From the NCBI GenBank assembly GCA_025041175.1, contig JAKCFJ010000001.1, positions 1,426,001 through 1,490,000 on the forward strand: a DNA stretch of 64,000 nucleotides. The letters run 5' to 3'. Numbering within the stretch: position 1 is the stretch's first letter; every line of letters starts with the position of its first letter. The stretch comes from Halobacteriales archaeon YIM A00010 (GTDB lineage: Archaea; Halobacteriota; Halobacteria; Halobacteriales; Haloarculaceae). Of this stretch, positions 18,677 to 27,234 are shown one piece after another. The notes beneath the pieces are model-generated. The model made no database searches, was not told the DNA's origin, and saw only the letters and a list, made by a program, of their open reading frames with translations. The position numbers were made by a program, and so were the translations under genes.

Positions 18677-19603
18677 ATGGACGGCGCGAAACCGTCCGAG
18701 GAACGAGTGGCGACCGAAGCCGAGCCACTCCCGTCGGTCGGCTACCGGATTGCCGTGGCGCTCGAAGCGCCGGCTTCGCTCGAGCAGTTGCTCCGGACGG
18801 CGCTCGATCTCGCGGCCGACAACGACGGTGAGGTCCTCATCGTGAGCGTCATCACGAAACACCGCAGCTCCCCGTTCTCGCTGTTCACTGACGAGTTCAT
18901 CAAGCGGGAGTTCTGTGGCGACCGCCGGGAGATCCTCGACCGCGCGCTGGCGCTGGCCGACGGCTCCGGCGTCCCGATCCGCGGGCGGCTGCTGGTCGCC
19001 AACGACGCGTCCCAAGCTATCGAGCAGGCCATCCCGGAGTTCGGTTGTGACGCTGTGTTGGTCGGGTGGCACGACCGTCGCCGTCCCGAAGCGGTGTTCG
19101 GACGGAACGTCGATCGGGTGGTTACCCGCGCGCCGTGTGACGTGTTCGTCGAGAAGATCGGCCAGACGGCCGATTCGGTCGACCGCGTGTTGCTACCGGC
19201 GGGAGACGGCCCGAACACCGAACTCGCGGCGAGCGTGGCGCGCGCGATTGCGGTGGCAAACGACGCCGGGATCGACGTGCTCCGGCTCGTCGGACTGGAT
19301 GCAACGCCCGAGGAGCAGACTGACGCCCACCAGCGCGTGAGAAGCGTCGGGGAGGCGCTCGAACCGGCCGACGCGTCGCTGCTCGTCGAGAAGACCGGTT
19401 CGGTTCCCGCCGCCATCACCGAGGCGACCGACGCACGCGACGTGACCGTCCTCGGCGCGACCGACCGGACGTGGACCCAGCGGCTGGTCGTCGGCCCGAC
19501 ACCCGAAAAAGTCGGTCGAGACGCCCGGAGCACGGTGATCGTCGCCAAACGCGGCGGCCGATTGCCCTCCAAGCTCAACTACTGGCTGCGCCGGTTCGGG
19601 TGA
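18677..19603 (+). CDS. Tandem universal stress protein (two UspA domains)
   Basis: 308 residues from ATG at 18677. Two UspA-like halves: about 20-160 (YRIAVALEAPASLEQLLRTA, GCDAVLVGWHDRRR) and about 165-300 (VDRVLLPAGDGPNTELA, DVTVLGATDRTWTQRL). The second half retains part of the ATP-loop pattern (VVGPTPEKVGRDARSTVIV). The end is basic (LPSKLNYWLRRFG). Such tandem proteins are linked to stress or to transporter regulation, and here no transporter is adjacent. The stop codon forms the first bases of TGATACTGTC, a word that recurs at element ends in this window. Confidence 0.87.
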   Translation: MDGAKPSEERVATEAEPLPSVGYRIAVALEAPASLEQLLRTALDLAADNDGEVLIVSVITKHRSSPFSLFTDEFIKREFCGDRREILDRALALADGSGVPIRGRLLVANDASQAIEQAIPEFGCDAVLVGWHDRRRPEAVFGRNVDRVVTRAPCDVFVEKIGQTADSVDRVLLPAGDGPNTELAASVARAIAVANDAGIDVLRLVGLDATPEEQTDAHQRVRSVGEALEPADASLLVEKTGSVPAAITEATDARDVTVLGATDRTWTQRLVVGPTPEKVGRDARSTVIVAKRGGRLPSKLNYWLRRFG

Positions 19604-19617
19604 TACTGTCACACATG

Positions 19618-19635
19618 CACAACGCTATTGTTGTG
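19618..19635 (+). terminator. Hairpin after the UspA gene
   Basis: cacaac-gctatt-gttgtg is a 6-bp stem with a 6-base loop, 14 bases after the UspA stop and just before the next gene. It is followed by ttcgc without a T-run, so it may mark the transcript end or be an operator for the gene at 19654. Confidence 0.35.
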
Positions 19636-19653
19636 TTCGCGTAATGTTCGCTC

Positions 19654-20190
19654 GTGAGTTCTGGAACCATCACACTGTACATCGCCGCGAGCGTGGACGG
19701 CTTCATTGCCACCGAGGACGGTGGGGTCTCGTGGCTCGAGGAGTTTCAAGAGGAGATGGAGGACGGCGAGGGGGGTTTCGAGGCGTTTTTCGCCAGCGTC
19801 GACTGTCTCCTCATAGGCTCGAAGACGTACGAACAGGTCCTGGGATTCGGTGAGTGGCCCTACGGACAGAAACCGACGTACGTCGTGACGCGTCGGGACC
19901 TGCCACGCACGAACGAGGCCGTCGAGCTGTTCGACGGACCCGTGGACGAACTCGTCGAACGGCTCAAACGGGAGTACGAACACGTCTGGCTCGTCGGCGG
20001 TGCACAGCTCGCCCAAACGGTTCTGCGCTCCGACCAGCTCGACCGCCTCCACCTGAGTCTCGTTCCCGTGCTGCTCGGCCGCGGAATCCCCCTGTTCGAT
20101 GACGCTGGCGAGCCACACGACCTGACGCTTCTCGATACGATTACGCGCGATACTGGGATCGTCGAAATGCAATACGACGTTGGGCCGTAA
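19654..20190 (+). CDS. Dihydrofolate reductase-fold protein (RibD C-terminal family)
   Basis: 178 residues from GTG at 19654. The fold markers are ITLYIAASVDGFIA at the start, LLIGSKTYEQVLGFG, TYVVTRRDLP, and HVWLVGGAQLAQTVL before LHLSLVPVLLGRGIPLF. These match the small DHFR-like proteins grouped with RibD reductases, not the folA/hdrA type. It probably binds NADPH. The substrate is unknown. The downstream GNAT gene starts 28 bases after its stop, so they may share a transcript. Confidence 0.85.
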   Translation: MSSGTITLYIAASVDGFIATEDGGVSWLEEFQEEMEDGEGGFEAFFASVDCLLIGSKTYEQVLGFGEWPYGQKPTYVVTRRDLPRTNEAVELFDGPVDELVERLKREYEHVWLVGGAQLAQTVLRSDQLDRLHLSLVPVLLGRGIPLFDDAGEPHDLTLLDTITRDTGIVEMQYDVGP

Positions 20191-20218
20191 AGCTCACGAA
20201 TCGATCGATACACTGCGT

Positions 20219-20722
20219 ATGACTGACTCCCCTACCATCAGACAGTACCGCCCTGCCGACAACGATCGTGTTCGCGAACTCCACGCGACGGCGCTGCGTG
20301 CGGCCGGTGGATTCGTCGAGGGAGCGCCGGAGCCGGATCTCGACGCCATCGAGGAGACGTATCTCACGAACGGCGACTTTCTCGTCGGGGAGATCGAGGA
20401 CCGAATTGTGGCGATGGGCGCGTTCCGACCCGCCCAGGGCTACGTCACCGAGTTCTTCGACTGTTCGGAGACTACAGCCGAACTGAAGCGGATGCGCGTC
20501 GATCCCGATCATCAGCGCCAGGGATACGGCCAGACCGTCTACGAGGAACTGGAGCGCCGCGTACGGGTACAGGGGTTCTCTGAGCTGGTGCTCGATACGA
20601 CGCCCCCACAGGTCAGCGCACAGCGGTTTTTCGAGACCAATGGCTTCGATCAGGTGCAAAGTGAGCGCCTTCAGTGGGAGGGCGAACCGTTCGAGCTGCT
20701 CCTATACGAGAAGAAAATCTGA
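20219..20722 (+). CDS. GNAT-family N-acetyltransferase
   Basis: 167 residues from ATG at 20219 (MTDSPTIRQYR). The acetyl-CoA loop is RMRVDPDHQRQGYGQTVYE, with the QRQGYG core near residue 100, followed by LVLDTTPPQVSAQRFFETNG. A single GNAT domain. The acceptor could be a small molecule, antibiotic-like amine or protein, and cannot be predicted. It sits 28 bases after the DHFR-like gene and convergent with the module at 20728. Confidence 0.9.
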   Translation: MTDSPTIRQYRPADNDRVRELHATALRAAGGFVEGAPEPDLDAIEETYLTNGDFLVGEIEDRIVAMGAFRPAQGYVTEFFDCSETTAELKRMRVDPDHQRQGYGQTVYEELERRVRVQGFSELVLDTTPPQVSAQRFFETNGFDQVQSERLQWEGEPFELLLYEKKI

Positions 20723-20727
20723 CTGTA

Positions 20728-21180
20728 TTATCCAGTTCCATCGCTCTCCCAATGGGTTTCGAGCCGTCGCTCTATGGCCGCCTGCACCGTCGCGTACACG
20801 TCGAGTGGGTGTCGTGATGGAAGCGATAGATCCGTCACCGAATCGCCGTGCGGCTCGTGGAAATGTGTCCGCGTGTTGTGGTCGTTGGGATGGCGGTCCC
20901 ACCGACACTCCCAGCGATCGCCGGCTGTGGTTTCGATGTAGTGGATCGAGAAATCGCCGCTCGTGAACCACTGGACGTCCAATCGGGCGGCGTCGATGGA
21001 TGCAGGATAGCACTCGGTCCCAAGCCGCGCGCAGAGAAGCCGTGGCTCGTACACGTCGGGTTGGAAGGCGGTCTCTGCAACCAGTGGATCCCACGCAAGC
21101 TGTCGTTCGAGGAGTTCCAACGTCTGTCGATCCGGTGGCCCGGTAGAATCAGAGGGTGATCCCATCGATGGCGGACTCAT
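20728..21180 (-). CDS. Uncharacterised protein coupled to an HTH gene
   Basis: 150 residues, no membrane helices. The central part has WFTSGDFSIHYIETTAGDRWEC followed by DRHPNDHNTRTHFH, an arrangement of Trp/His/Cys residues suggestive of a small beta-rich fold. The C-terminus is a helix (YATVQAAIERRLETHWE). ATG at 21180 overlaps the stop of the upstream HTH gene (ATGA). The pair looks like a two-gene module seen repeatedly in haloarchaea. Whether it is a toxin-antitoxin-like or other defence unit is speculation. Confidence 0.65.
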   Translation of the reverse strand: MSPPSMGSPSDSTGPPDRQTLELLERQLAWDPLVAETAFQPDVYEPRLLCARLGTECYPASIDAARLDVQWFTSGDFSIHYIETTAGDRWECRWDRHPNDHNTRTHFHEPHGDSVTDLSLPSRHPLDVYATVQAAIERRLETHWESDGTG

Positions 21181-21707
21181 GCGGGGATTAGATGCCCGTC
21201 GTTCTGGGAGAGCTGTCGCGCGAGTTCGTAGAGCCGGATATCACGGCGGACACCGCGCCACTCGCTCACTGCTGTCATGCGGTCGTGGATGGCGTCGTGG
21301 GTCTCCTGGTCGAACACCGAGACCGTCGTCGGCTCCGTCGTTCCGAACCGCTCTTCGTAGGCCGCGCGTTCCTCCTCGAGGGCTTGCACCCGGTCGATGA
21401 TCTCCTCGACGGTCAACTCGCGGGCGATGCGGCTGGCTTCCTGCCATTCGAGATAGCCGTCGTTGCGGGCGTACCGAGCCGGATCGTCCGTGGCTCGGAC
21501 GATCCCCATCTCCGTGAGGCGGTCGAGATGCTTCTTTGCGGCGTTCGGGGAGCAGCCCGCGATCTCCGCGATATCGGCGTACGGTGTGGGCGTCGTGATT
21601 CCGAGGACGACGTCGTACACGCGGCCGAAGGTGTCCGTTTCCGACCGCCAGCGCTGTCGAACGTTGTCGATGGCCTCCTGTGACGGAACCGGATCGAACT
21701 CGTCCAT
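21177..21707 (-). CDS. HTH protein of the DUF7342/TrmB-like type
   Basis: 176 residues from ATG at 21707 (MDEFDPVPSQEAIDN); a TATA-like aaaaatatattg at about -30 supports this over an upstream start. The winged HTH lies at about 35-85 (TPTPYADIAEIAGCSPNAAKKHLDR, then MGIVRATDDP). A following helical coiled-coil-like stretch (EEIIDRVQALEEERAAYEERF) probably makes dimers. It is translationally coupled to the gene at 20728, so the two products probably act together, with this one as DNA-binding regulator. Confidence 0.78.
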   Translation of the reverse strand: MDEFDPVPSQEAIDNVRQRWRSETDTFGRVYDVVLGITTPTPYADIAEIAGCSPNAAKKHLDRLTEMGIVRATDDPARYARNDGYLEWQEASRIARELTVEEIIDRVQALEEERAAYEERFGTTEPTTVSVFDQETHDAIHDRMTAVSEWRGVRRDIRLYELARQLSQNDGHLIPA

Positions 21708-21786
21708 GCGTAGTGGTACGCCGTGCTCAGCAATATATTTTTGTTTTTTGCAAATATTTGAGTCCCGGTGCTCGACTGTCCTTCCG

Positions 21787-22278
21787 TCAGAGCAGATACT
21801 CCTCTTCGGCCAGATCCGTGAAGGAATCAGCAGCATCGATGAGGTTCTCGGCGGTCGAGGGCTGGAAGCTCATGACCTCGACCCGGACGCCTTCGTGGCG
21901 GAGGTGCCAACACAGCCGCGTGAAATCCCCGTCGCCGGTACAGAGCACGATCGCGTCCACGTGCTGGGCGAGCGTGATGGCGTCGAGGCTCAGCCCTACG
22001 TCCCAGTCGGCCTTTTTCGTGCCGTCAGCGAACGTTTTCAGATCCTTGCTTTTCGTTTCGAACCCGATGTCGGACAGCGCCTCGAAAAACCGCTCCTCGT
22101 CGGGCGAGTGCGCCCGGATGACGTACGCGATCGCGCGAACGAGCTCCCGGTCGTGAACGGCCTGTTCGAGCAAGGCAGCGTAGTCGACGTTCCGAGAGAA
22201 GAGGCTGTGAGCGCTGTGATAGAGGTTCTGCGCGTCGGCGAGCACCGCAACCCGCTGACTCGAATGTAGCGGTGGCAT
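21787..22278 (-). CDS. NYN-domain (PIN-like) protein, putative RNase
   Basis: 163 residues from ATG at 22278 (MPPLHSSQRVAVLADAQNLYHSA). The NYN acidic residues are visible: VLADAQNLYHS (Asp/Asn), KADWDVGLSLDAI (Asp) and VLCTGDGDFTRL (two Asp), a complete LabA/DUF88-type active site. Members are predicted metal-dependent RNases acting in RNA turnover. It is divergent from the lysine operon leader and faces away from the HTH module. Confidence 0.88.
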   Translation of the reverse strand: MPPLHSSQRVAVLADAQNLYHSAHSLFSRNVDYAALLEQAVHDRELVRAIAYVIRAHSPDEERFFEALSDIGFETKSKDLKTFADGTKKADWDVGLSLDAITLAQHVDAIVLCTGDGDFTRLCWHLRHEGVRVEVMSFQPSTAENLIDAADSFTDLAEEEYLL

Positions 22279-22376
22279 ACGCCGAATTCGGCCGCCCACG
22301 CGGATAGACCTTGGTATTCTCCCGATAACAGCGATCTAGTCATATCACTCGGAAAATTCCCTTCGTAATTTCTTAG

Positions 22377-22385
22377 AATATATTA
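22377..22385 (+). promoter_or_regulatory. TATA box for the dapA operon leader transcript
   Basis: aatatatta lies in the AT-rich stretch 22360-22390 and predicts a start near 22408-22412. This gives a leader of roughly 205 bases before the dapA ATG, unusually long for a haloarchaeon. A 6-bp inverted repeat (ggtgcg 22400-22405 and cgcacc 22431-22436) covers the predicted start. Confidence 0.5.
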
Positions 22386-22445
22386 ATATGGCAGGTATTG
22401 GTGCGTGGCACAATTGCTAAGTCGTCCTAGCGCACCTCTACAGAC

Positions 22446-22520
22446 ATGCACGTCGTCACATCCTCGACTGCCACCGGGTGTGACCGTCAGGTTCGCCGTA
22501 GGAAAACAAAACGCCCGTAG
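22446..22520 (+). CDS. Possible leader peptide ORF, 24 codons, with two Lys codons near its end
   Basis: ATG at 22446 opens MHVVTSSTATGCDRQVRRRK then TKRP and a TAG at 22518-22520. Codons 20 and 22 are AAA (Lys), and the TAG lies inside the 5' arm of the strong hairpin that follows. The ORF has no homologue I know and no clear ribosome site, so its translation is unproven. It is listed because the arrangement (promoter, short ORF with Lys codons, terminator-like hairpin, lysine operon) is that of an attenuator. Confidence 0.25.
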   Translation: MHVVTSSTATGCDRQVRRRKTKRP

Positions 22521-22564
22521 CGACGGGTCCATGGCGGGTTGGCACCCCGTCGCGGGCTGTTTTT
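22513..22564 (+). promoter_or_regulatory. Terminator-like hairpin in the dapA leader
   Basis: Arms gccc-(gta bulge)-gcgacggg (22513-22527) and cccgtcgc-gggc (22546-22557) pair over 12 bp around an 18-base loop, followed by tgttttt (22558-22564). No plus-strand gene ends upstream: the neighbour on the left is on the minus strand. The hairpin therefore lies only in the leader of the lysine operon, 53 bases before the dapA ATG. Confidence 0.6.
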
Positions 22565-22616
22565 GATCGCGTTGCAATGGAGAACTGACTGAACACGAGT
22601 GGAACACAAAACACGA

Positions 22617-23528
22617 ATGACACACGAACCGTTCACAGGCGTCTTTCCAGCGATGACGACGCCGTTTACCGAGGAGTACAGCATCGACCACGACCGGCTC
22701 GCTGCCGACGCGAGGCGTCTCGAAGCCGCGGGCGTCGACGGGCTGGTGCCCGTCGGGACGACCGGCGAGAGCGCAACCATGACCCACGACGAGCACATCG
22801 CGGTCATCGAGACGGTCGTGGACGCGGTGGATGAGGTGCCCGTGATCGCGGGCGCAGGGAGCAATTCGACCCGCGAGGCAGTCGATCTCGCGGCCCGAGC
22901 GTCGGATGCCGGTGCTGACGGCGCGTTACTCATCTCGCCGTACTACAACAATCCCGAACCCGAGGGCATGGAAGAACACTTCCGGACGATCGCCGATGCG
23001 GTGGATCTCCCACAGATCGTGTACAACGTGCCGGGGCGCACCGGTCGGAACGTCGCGAGCGAGACCGCCGTCTCGCTCGCCCGCCACGAGAACATTGTCG
23101 GGTACAAGGCCGCCAGCGGGGATCTCAACCGTGTCACGGAGATCGTCGAACGCACCCGCAACGAGGCGTTTTCCGTGCTGTCGGGTGACGACGCGCTTAC
23201 GACGCCGATGCTCGCCATCGGTGGGTCCGGCTGCATCAGCGTCGCGGCGAACGTCGAACCCGAACGTGTGAGTGCGATGGTGGGGGCCGCGCTCGAAGCC
23301 GACTACGACCGCGCCCGCGAGCTGCACCACGAACTCGGAGCGCTGTTTCGGGCGCTGTTCCTCGAAACGAACCCCATCCCGGTCACGGCGGCGATGGAGA
23401 TCCGGGGACACGCCCCCGAACGGCTGCGGTCACCGCTGTCGCCGCTCGATCCCGAACACCGGGACCAGCTCGCCGGCGCGCTCGAATCGCTCGAGCCGAT
23501 CGAAGCCCCCGCTGGGGGTGATCGATGA
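22617..23528 (+). CDS. dapA: 4-hydroxy-tetrahydrodipicolinate synthase
   Basis: First committed step of lysine synthesis: condenses pyruvate with aspartate semialdehyde. 303 residues from ATG at 22617, a TIM barrel with GTTGESATMTHDEH (substrate loop), the catalytic tyrosine in YNVPGRTG, and the Schiff-base lysine in IVGYKAASGD. A GTG 18 bases upstream is possible but less like the family start. It heads the six-gene lysine operon, and dapB overlaps its stop (ATGA). Confidence 0.95.
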   Translation: MTHEPFTGVFPAMTTPFTEEYSIDHDRLAADARRLEAAGVDGLVPVGTTGESATMTHDEHIAVIETVVDAVDEVPVIAGAGSNSTREAVDLAARASDAGADGALLISPYYNNPEPEGMEEHFRTIADAVDLPQIVYNVPGRTGRNVASETAVSLARHENIVGYKAASGDLNRVTEIVERTRNEAFSVLSGDDALTTPMLAIGGSGCISVAANVEPERVSAMVGAALEADYDRARELHHELGALFRALFLETNPIPVTAAMEIRGHAPERLRSPLSPLDPEHRDQLAGALESLEPIEAPAGGDR

Positions 23529-24274
23529 CGGTCGTCGTGACAGGCGCGTCCGGACGGATGGGCCGGACGGTTCTGGATCTGGCGGCCGAGCGCGGCGTGA
23601 AGACAATCGCTGTCTCGCGGAGCGAGACCGCAGATGCCGACACCGCGTGCCATCCAGAGGACCTTCCGGCAGTGCTGTCCGAGCAGCCGGCCGACGCGCT
23701 GGTCGATTTCACCGTTCCGGCGGCGAGCGTCGAGTTCCTCGAGGCGTGCGTCGACACCGGAACGCCGGCGGTGATCGGAACGACTGGGTTCGACGAGGCG
23801 GAACTGGCCCGGATCGACCGGGCGAGCGAACGGATCCCCGTGTTGCGGGCAGCGAACTTCGCGCGCGGCGTCCAGGCGTTGCTCGCGCTCGTCCGGGAGG
23901 CGGCCGACTCCCTACCGGGCTACGACGTGGAACTCACCGAAACACACCACAACGGGAAGCGCGACGCCCCGAGCGGGACGGCCACCACGCTGCTCGATGC
24001 GATCGAGGAGACGACCGACGCCACCGAGCGCGTCCACGGCCGGGAGGGGAGACAGCCCCGGAGCGACGGCGAGATCGGCGTCCACGTCCGGCGTGCGGGA
24101 TCGGTCCACGGCGAGCACGAGGTGTTGTTCGCCGGCAACGATGAGGTACTCACGCTGACCCACCGGGCCGAAAGCCGCCGGGTGTTCGCGGCAGGAGCAC
24201 TCGACGCCGCAGCGTGGCTCCACGGACGAGACGCGGGACAGTACACGTTCAGCGAGGTCGTCGAAGACAGATGA
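23525..24274 (+). CDS. dapB: 4-hydroxy-tetrahydrodipicolinate reductase
   Basis: NAD(P)H-dependent reduction of the DapA product. 249 residues: the nucleotide-binding GASGRMGR at the start, VIGTTGFDEAEL, and the substrate signature ETHHNGKRDAPSGTA (catalytic His-His and Lys). ATGA overlaps join it to dapA and to dapD. All expected residues are present. Confidence 0.95.
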   Translation: MTVVVTGASGRMGRTVLDLAAERGVKTIAVSRSETADADTACHPEDLPAVLSEQPADALVDFTVPAASVEFLEACVDTGTPAVIGTTGFDEAELARIDRASERIPVLRAANFARGVQALLALVREAADSLPGYDVELTETHHNGKRDAPSGTATTLLDAIEETTDATERVHGREGRQPRSDGEIGVHVRRAGSVHGEHEVLFAGNDEVLTLTHRAESRRVFAAGALDAAAWLHGRDAGQYTFSEVVEDR

Positions 24275-25113
24275 GTACGAACGCACTACGATCGGAGATC
24301 ACGGAGCTGTACCGCCGCTACGAAGACGAACAAGTGACCGCCAGCGAGGCGGACACGGAGGAGTATTCGACGCTCGATGCGTTCCTCGACGCGCTCGAAG
24401 CCGGGGAGGTTCGCGCGGCCGAACGGCGCGGCGCGGAGTGGGCGGCCAACGAGTGGGTCAAACGCGGCATCCTGTTGAACTTCGGGCTGCGGGAGATACG
24501 GAGCCACACGCACGGCGACGTCGCGTACCACGACGTGCTCAGCTTGCGCGAGACGGACGATCTCCCCGAGCGGGGCACGCGAAACACGCCCGATGGGACG
24601 GTGATCCGCCGGGGGTCGTACGTCGGCGGCGACGCCATCCTGATGAGTCCAGCGTTCGTCAACATCGGCGCGTACGTCGGGGACGGCACACTGGTGGACT
24701 CCTGTGACACCGTCGGCTCGTGCGCACAGATCGGTGCCAACGTGAAGCTCGGCGCGAACACGCTGATCGGTGGCGTCCTCGAACCGGTGGAAAGCGCGCC
24801 GGTCGTCGTGGAAGACGACGTCTCACTGGGGGCGGGCTGTCGGGTCACCTCCGGATTCGTCGTCGGTGAGGGCAGTGTCGTGGGAGAGAACACGCTGCTC
24901 ACCCCGCGGATTCCGGTGTACGACCTCGTGGACGACGAGATATACTACGGCCGGCTCCCACCCGAGCGACGGGCGTTCACGCGCTTCGTCGAATCGAGCG
25001 TGGGCGAGCACGATCTCTTCGAGGGCGGGGCGTACAAACCGGCGGTCGTTGCGACCGACATCGAGGCAACGACGCTCGAAGGAACCGAACGGGAGGCCGC
25101 ACTCCGGGAGTAA
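24271..25113 (+). CDS. dapD: 2,3,4,5-tetrahydropyridine-2,6-dicarboxylate N-succinyltransferase
   Basis: Succinylates tetrahydrodipicolinate using succinyl-CoA. 280 residues: a helical N-terminal domain, then a left-handed beta-helix of hexapeptide repeats (IRRGSYVGGDAILMSPAFVN, IGANVKLGANTLIGGV), then a C-terminal catalytic and binding segment (VYDLVDDEIYYGRLP). This fixes the lysine route as the succinylase branch. Start ATG at 24271 overlaps the dapB stop. Confidence 0.94.
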   Translation: MSTNALRSEITELYRRYEDEQVTASEADTEEYSTLDAFLDALEAGEVRAAERRGAEWAANEWVKRGILLNFGLREIRSHTHGDVAYHDVLSLRETDDLPERGTRNTPDGTVIRRGSYVGGDAILMSPAFVNIGAYVGDGTLVDSCDTVGSCAQIGANVKLGANTLIGGVLEPVESAPVVVEDDVSLGAGCRVTSGFVVGEGSVVGENTLLTPRIPVYDLVDDEIYYGRLPPERRAFTRFVESSVGEHDLFEGGAYKPAVVATDIEATTLEGTEREAALRE

Positions 25114-25115
25114 CA

Positions 25116-26336
25116 ATGACCGAGAACCCCCCCGTACGTCGACTGTCCGATTGGTCCCCAAAGCGACTGCGGGCGCTCGCCGGCGAGCACGGCACGCCCC
25201 TCTACGTTCTCGATCCCGACCGGGTCCGCGAGAACGCGGCCCGCCTTCGGGGGGCGTTTCCCGAGGCGGACGTGAGCTACGCGCTCAAAGCGAACACGAC
25301 GCGTGCCGTGCTCGAAACCGTCGAGAGCACCGGCCTCGGCGCTGAGTGTGCCTCCGCGGGCGAGGTTCAGCGCGCGATCGACGCCGGATTTCCGGCCCAC
25401 CGCGTCAGATACACCGCCGTCAACCCGCCGGCCCGTGATCTCGATCACGTCGTGGAACTCGCCCAGTCACACGATTTCGTGCTCACGATCGGCGCGCTCG
25501 ACACGCTCGATCGTCTCCTCGATCGGGGCTATGCCGGCCGGCTCTGTGTGCGCGTCAACCCCGGCGTCGGCGCTGGCCACCACGCGAAGGTCACGACCGG
25601 CGATGCGCCCCAGTTCGGGGTCCCCTACGACCGGGCGGCTGGCGTGTGCGCGCGAATCCGAACGGAGACACCGGCGCTGGATCTCGTCGGGCTCCACGCC
25701 CACGCGGGGAGCGGTATCTCGGGTGAGGACCTTTCGGCTCACCGGGAACTCGTCCGACGGATGGGCGCGCTCGGCAGCGAAGTGGGTGGACTCGACTTCG
25801 TTGCCGTCGGCGGCGGCTTCGGCGTTCCCTACCGTCCCGATGAGCCACCGCTCGATCTCGACGCCGTGGCCGAGGAGACGCGGGAGGCGTTCGAGGGGTG
25901 TGACGCACAACTGGCGATCGAGCCCGGCCGATATCTCGTTGCCGACTGCGGGGTGCTTCTGATGAGCGTGACAGCGGTGAAACCGACCCCCGAGACCACT
26001 GTTATCGGCGTCGACGCCGGCATGACGACGCTGCTCCGTCCCGCGCTGTACGACGCTGTCCACGAAATCCGCAGCCTCACAGAGGAAAACGACCGAGTGG
26101 ACCGGTCATGTCTCATAGCGGGACCGATCTGTGAGACCGCGGACGTGCTCGACCGAGATCGGTCGCTCCCGGACCCACAGCGCGGCGACGTGCTCGCGGT
26201 CGGAAACGCCGGTGCCTACGGCTACGAAATGGCCAGCCAGTACAACTCCCGGCCGCGGCCGGCGGTCGTCTCCGCGACCGGTGAACGCATCGCGCGCAGG
26301 GAGACGGTCTCCGATCTCACCCGATTGGAACGATAG
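25116..26336 (+). CDS. lysA: Diaminopimelate decarboxylase
   Basis: PLP-dependent final step giving L-lysine. 406 residues, a fold III alanine-racemase-like barrel plus beta domain: PLP lysine in VSYALKANTT near residue 60, HAHAGSGIS, EPGRYLVADCGVL, and the active-site cysteine in GPICETADVL, where most family members have CESGD. The glycine of that motif is replaced by alanine, a mild variation. It begins 2 bases after the dapD stop. Confidence 0.95.
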   Translation: MTENPPVRRLSDWSPKRLRALAGEHGTPLYVLDPDRVRENAARLRGAFPEADVSYALKANTTRAVLETVESTGLGAECASAGEVQRAIDAGFPAHRVRYTAVNPPARDLDHVVELAQSHDFVLTIGALDTLDRLLDRGYAGRLCVRVNPGVGAGHHAKVTTGDAPQFGVPYDRAAGVCARIRTETPALDLVGLHAHAGSGISGEDLSAHRELVRRMGALGSEVGGLDFVAVGGGFGVPYRPDEPPLDLDAVAEETREAFEGCDAQLAIEPGRYLVADCGVLLMSVTAVKPTPETTVIGVDAGMTTLLRPALYDAVHEIRSLTEENDRVDRSCLIAGPICETADVLDRDRSLPDPQRGDVLAVGNAGAYGYEMASQYNSRPRPAVVSATGERIARRETVSDLTRLER

Positions 26337-26373
26337 CTGAACGATAGAACCACAACCAAACCAGAACTGAACC

Positions 26374-27234
26374 ATGATTCACGTAGAAAAGTACCACGGA
26401 ACTGGAAACGACTTCATCGTCGTCGACGCCGCGCTCACCGTCCCCGATCGGCGGGCGTTCGCCATCGAGTACTGCGACCGCGAGACCGGGATCAGCCAGC
26501 CCGACGCGGAGACGACCGGCGCCGACGGCGTGTTGTTTCTCGCATTAGAGGATCAGTACTCCCCGCCGCGAGTCGTGATGACGCTCGTCCAACCCGACGG
26601 AAGCGTAGCGGCGATGTGCGGCAACGGCGTGCGGTGTGCGGCGGCGTGGGCGTCCCGAAAAACGGGGGCGGACGAGCTGATGATCGACACGCTCGCGGGC
26701 ACTCGTCCGGCGACAATAGCGGACGACACCGTTCGCGTCGAGATGGGCCAACCGTCGTTCTCGCCCGAGACGGTGCCGCTGGCTGATGACTCGCCGCTCA
26801 TCGAGATGTCCATCGATGAACTCACGGTGACGGCCGTCAACACGGGCGTTCCCCACGCTGTGGCGTTCGTCGAGGACGTAGACAGCGTGGATCTCGAACG
26901 CGTGGGTCCCGCTGTTCGCAACGCGTCGGTGTTTCCCGACGGGGCGAACGTGACGATCGCCTCGAAAGACGCCGGGCAAAACCCCGTCTTCGAACAACGC
27001 ACGTTCGAACGGGGCGTCGAGGGCGAGACGGCCTCCTGTGGCACCGGAGCGGTCGCGGTGGCCGCCGTGGCGCACAGGCTCGGTTTCCTCGAAGACGAGG
27101 AGTCGGTCACGGTTCGTCCCGAGGGCGGCGGTCTCGAAGTGTCGATCTCGGCAGGGGGTGCCGTCCTGTCCGGTCCCGTCGTCCGTTCCTACGAGACCGA
27201 ACTGCCCGTTGCCGAACCCCGTCGGATCAGCTGA
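26374..27234 (+). CDS. dapF: Diaminopimelate epimerase
   Basis: Interconverts LL- and meso-diaminopimelate with two cysteines. 286 residues carry both: MCGNGVRCAAAW near residue 80 and ETASCGTGAVAV near residue 220, with the opening HGTGNDFIVVDA form (YHGTGNDFI). It follows lysA after a 37-base gap, and dapE overlaps its stop (TGATG). Confidence 0.95.
   Translation: MIHVEKYHGTGNDFIVVDAALTVPDRRAFAIEYCDRETGISQPDAETTGADGVLFLALEDQYSPPRVVMTLVQPDGSVAAMCGNGVRCAAAWASRKTGADELMIDTLAGTRPATIADDTVRVEMGQPSFSPETVPLADDSPLIEMSIDELTVTAVNTGVPHAVAFVEDVDSVDLERVGPAVRNASVFPDGANVTIASKDAGQNPVFEQRTFERGVEGETASCGTGAVAVAAVAHRLGFLEDEESVTVRPEGGGLEVSISAGGAVLSGPVVRSYETELPVAEPRRIS

Noticed and set aside
22377-22616. Known lysine riboswitch
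   Set aside because: The conserved bacterial L-box core is not recognisable and such elements are not known in archaea. Only a simple hairpin with T-run and a short ORF are visible.
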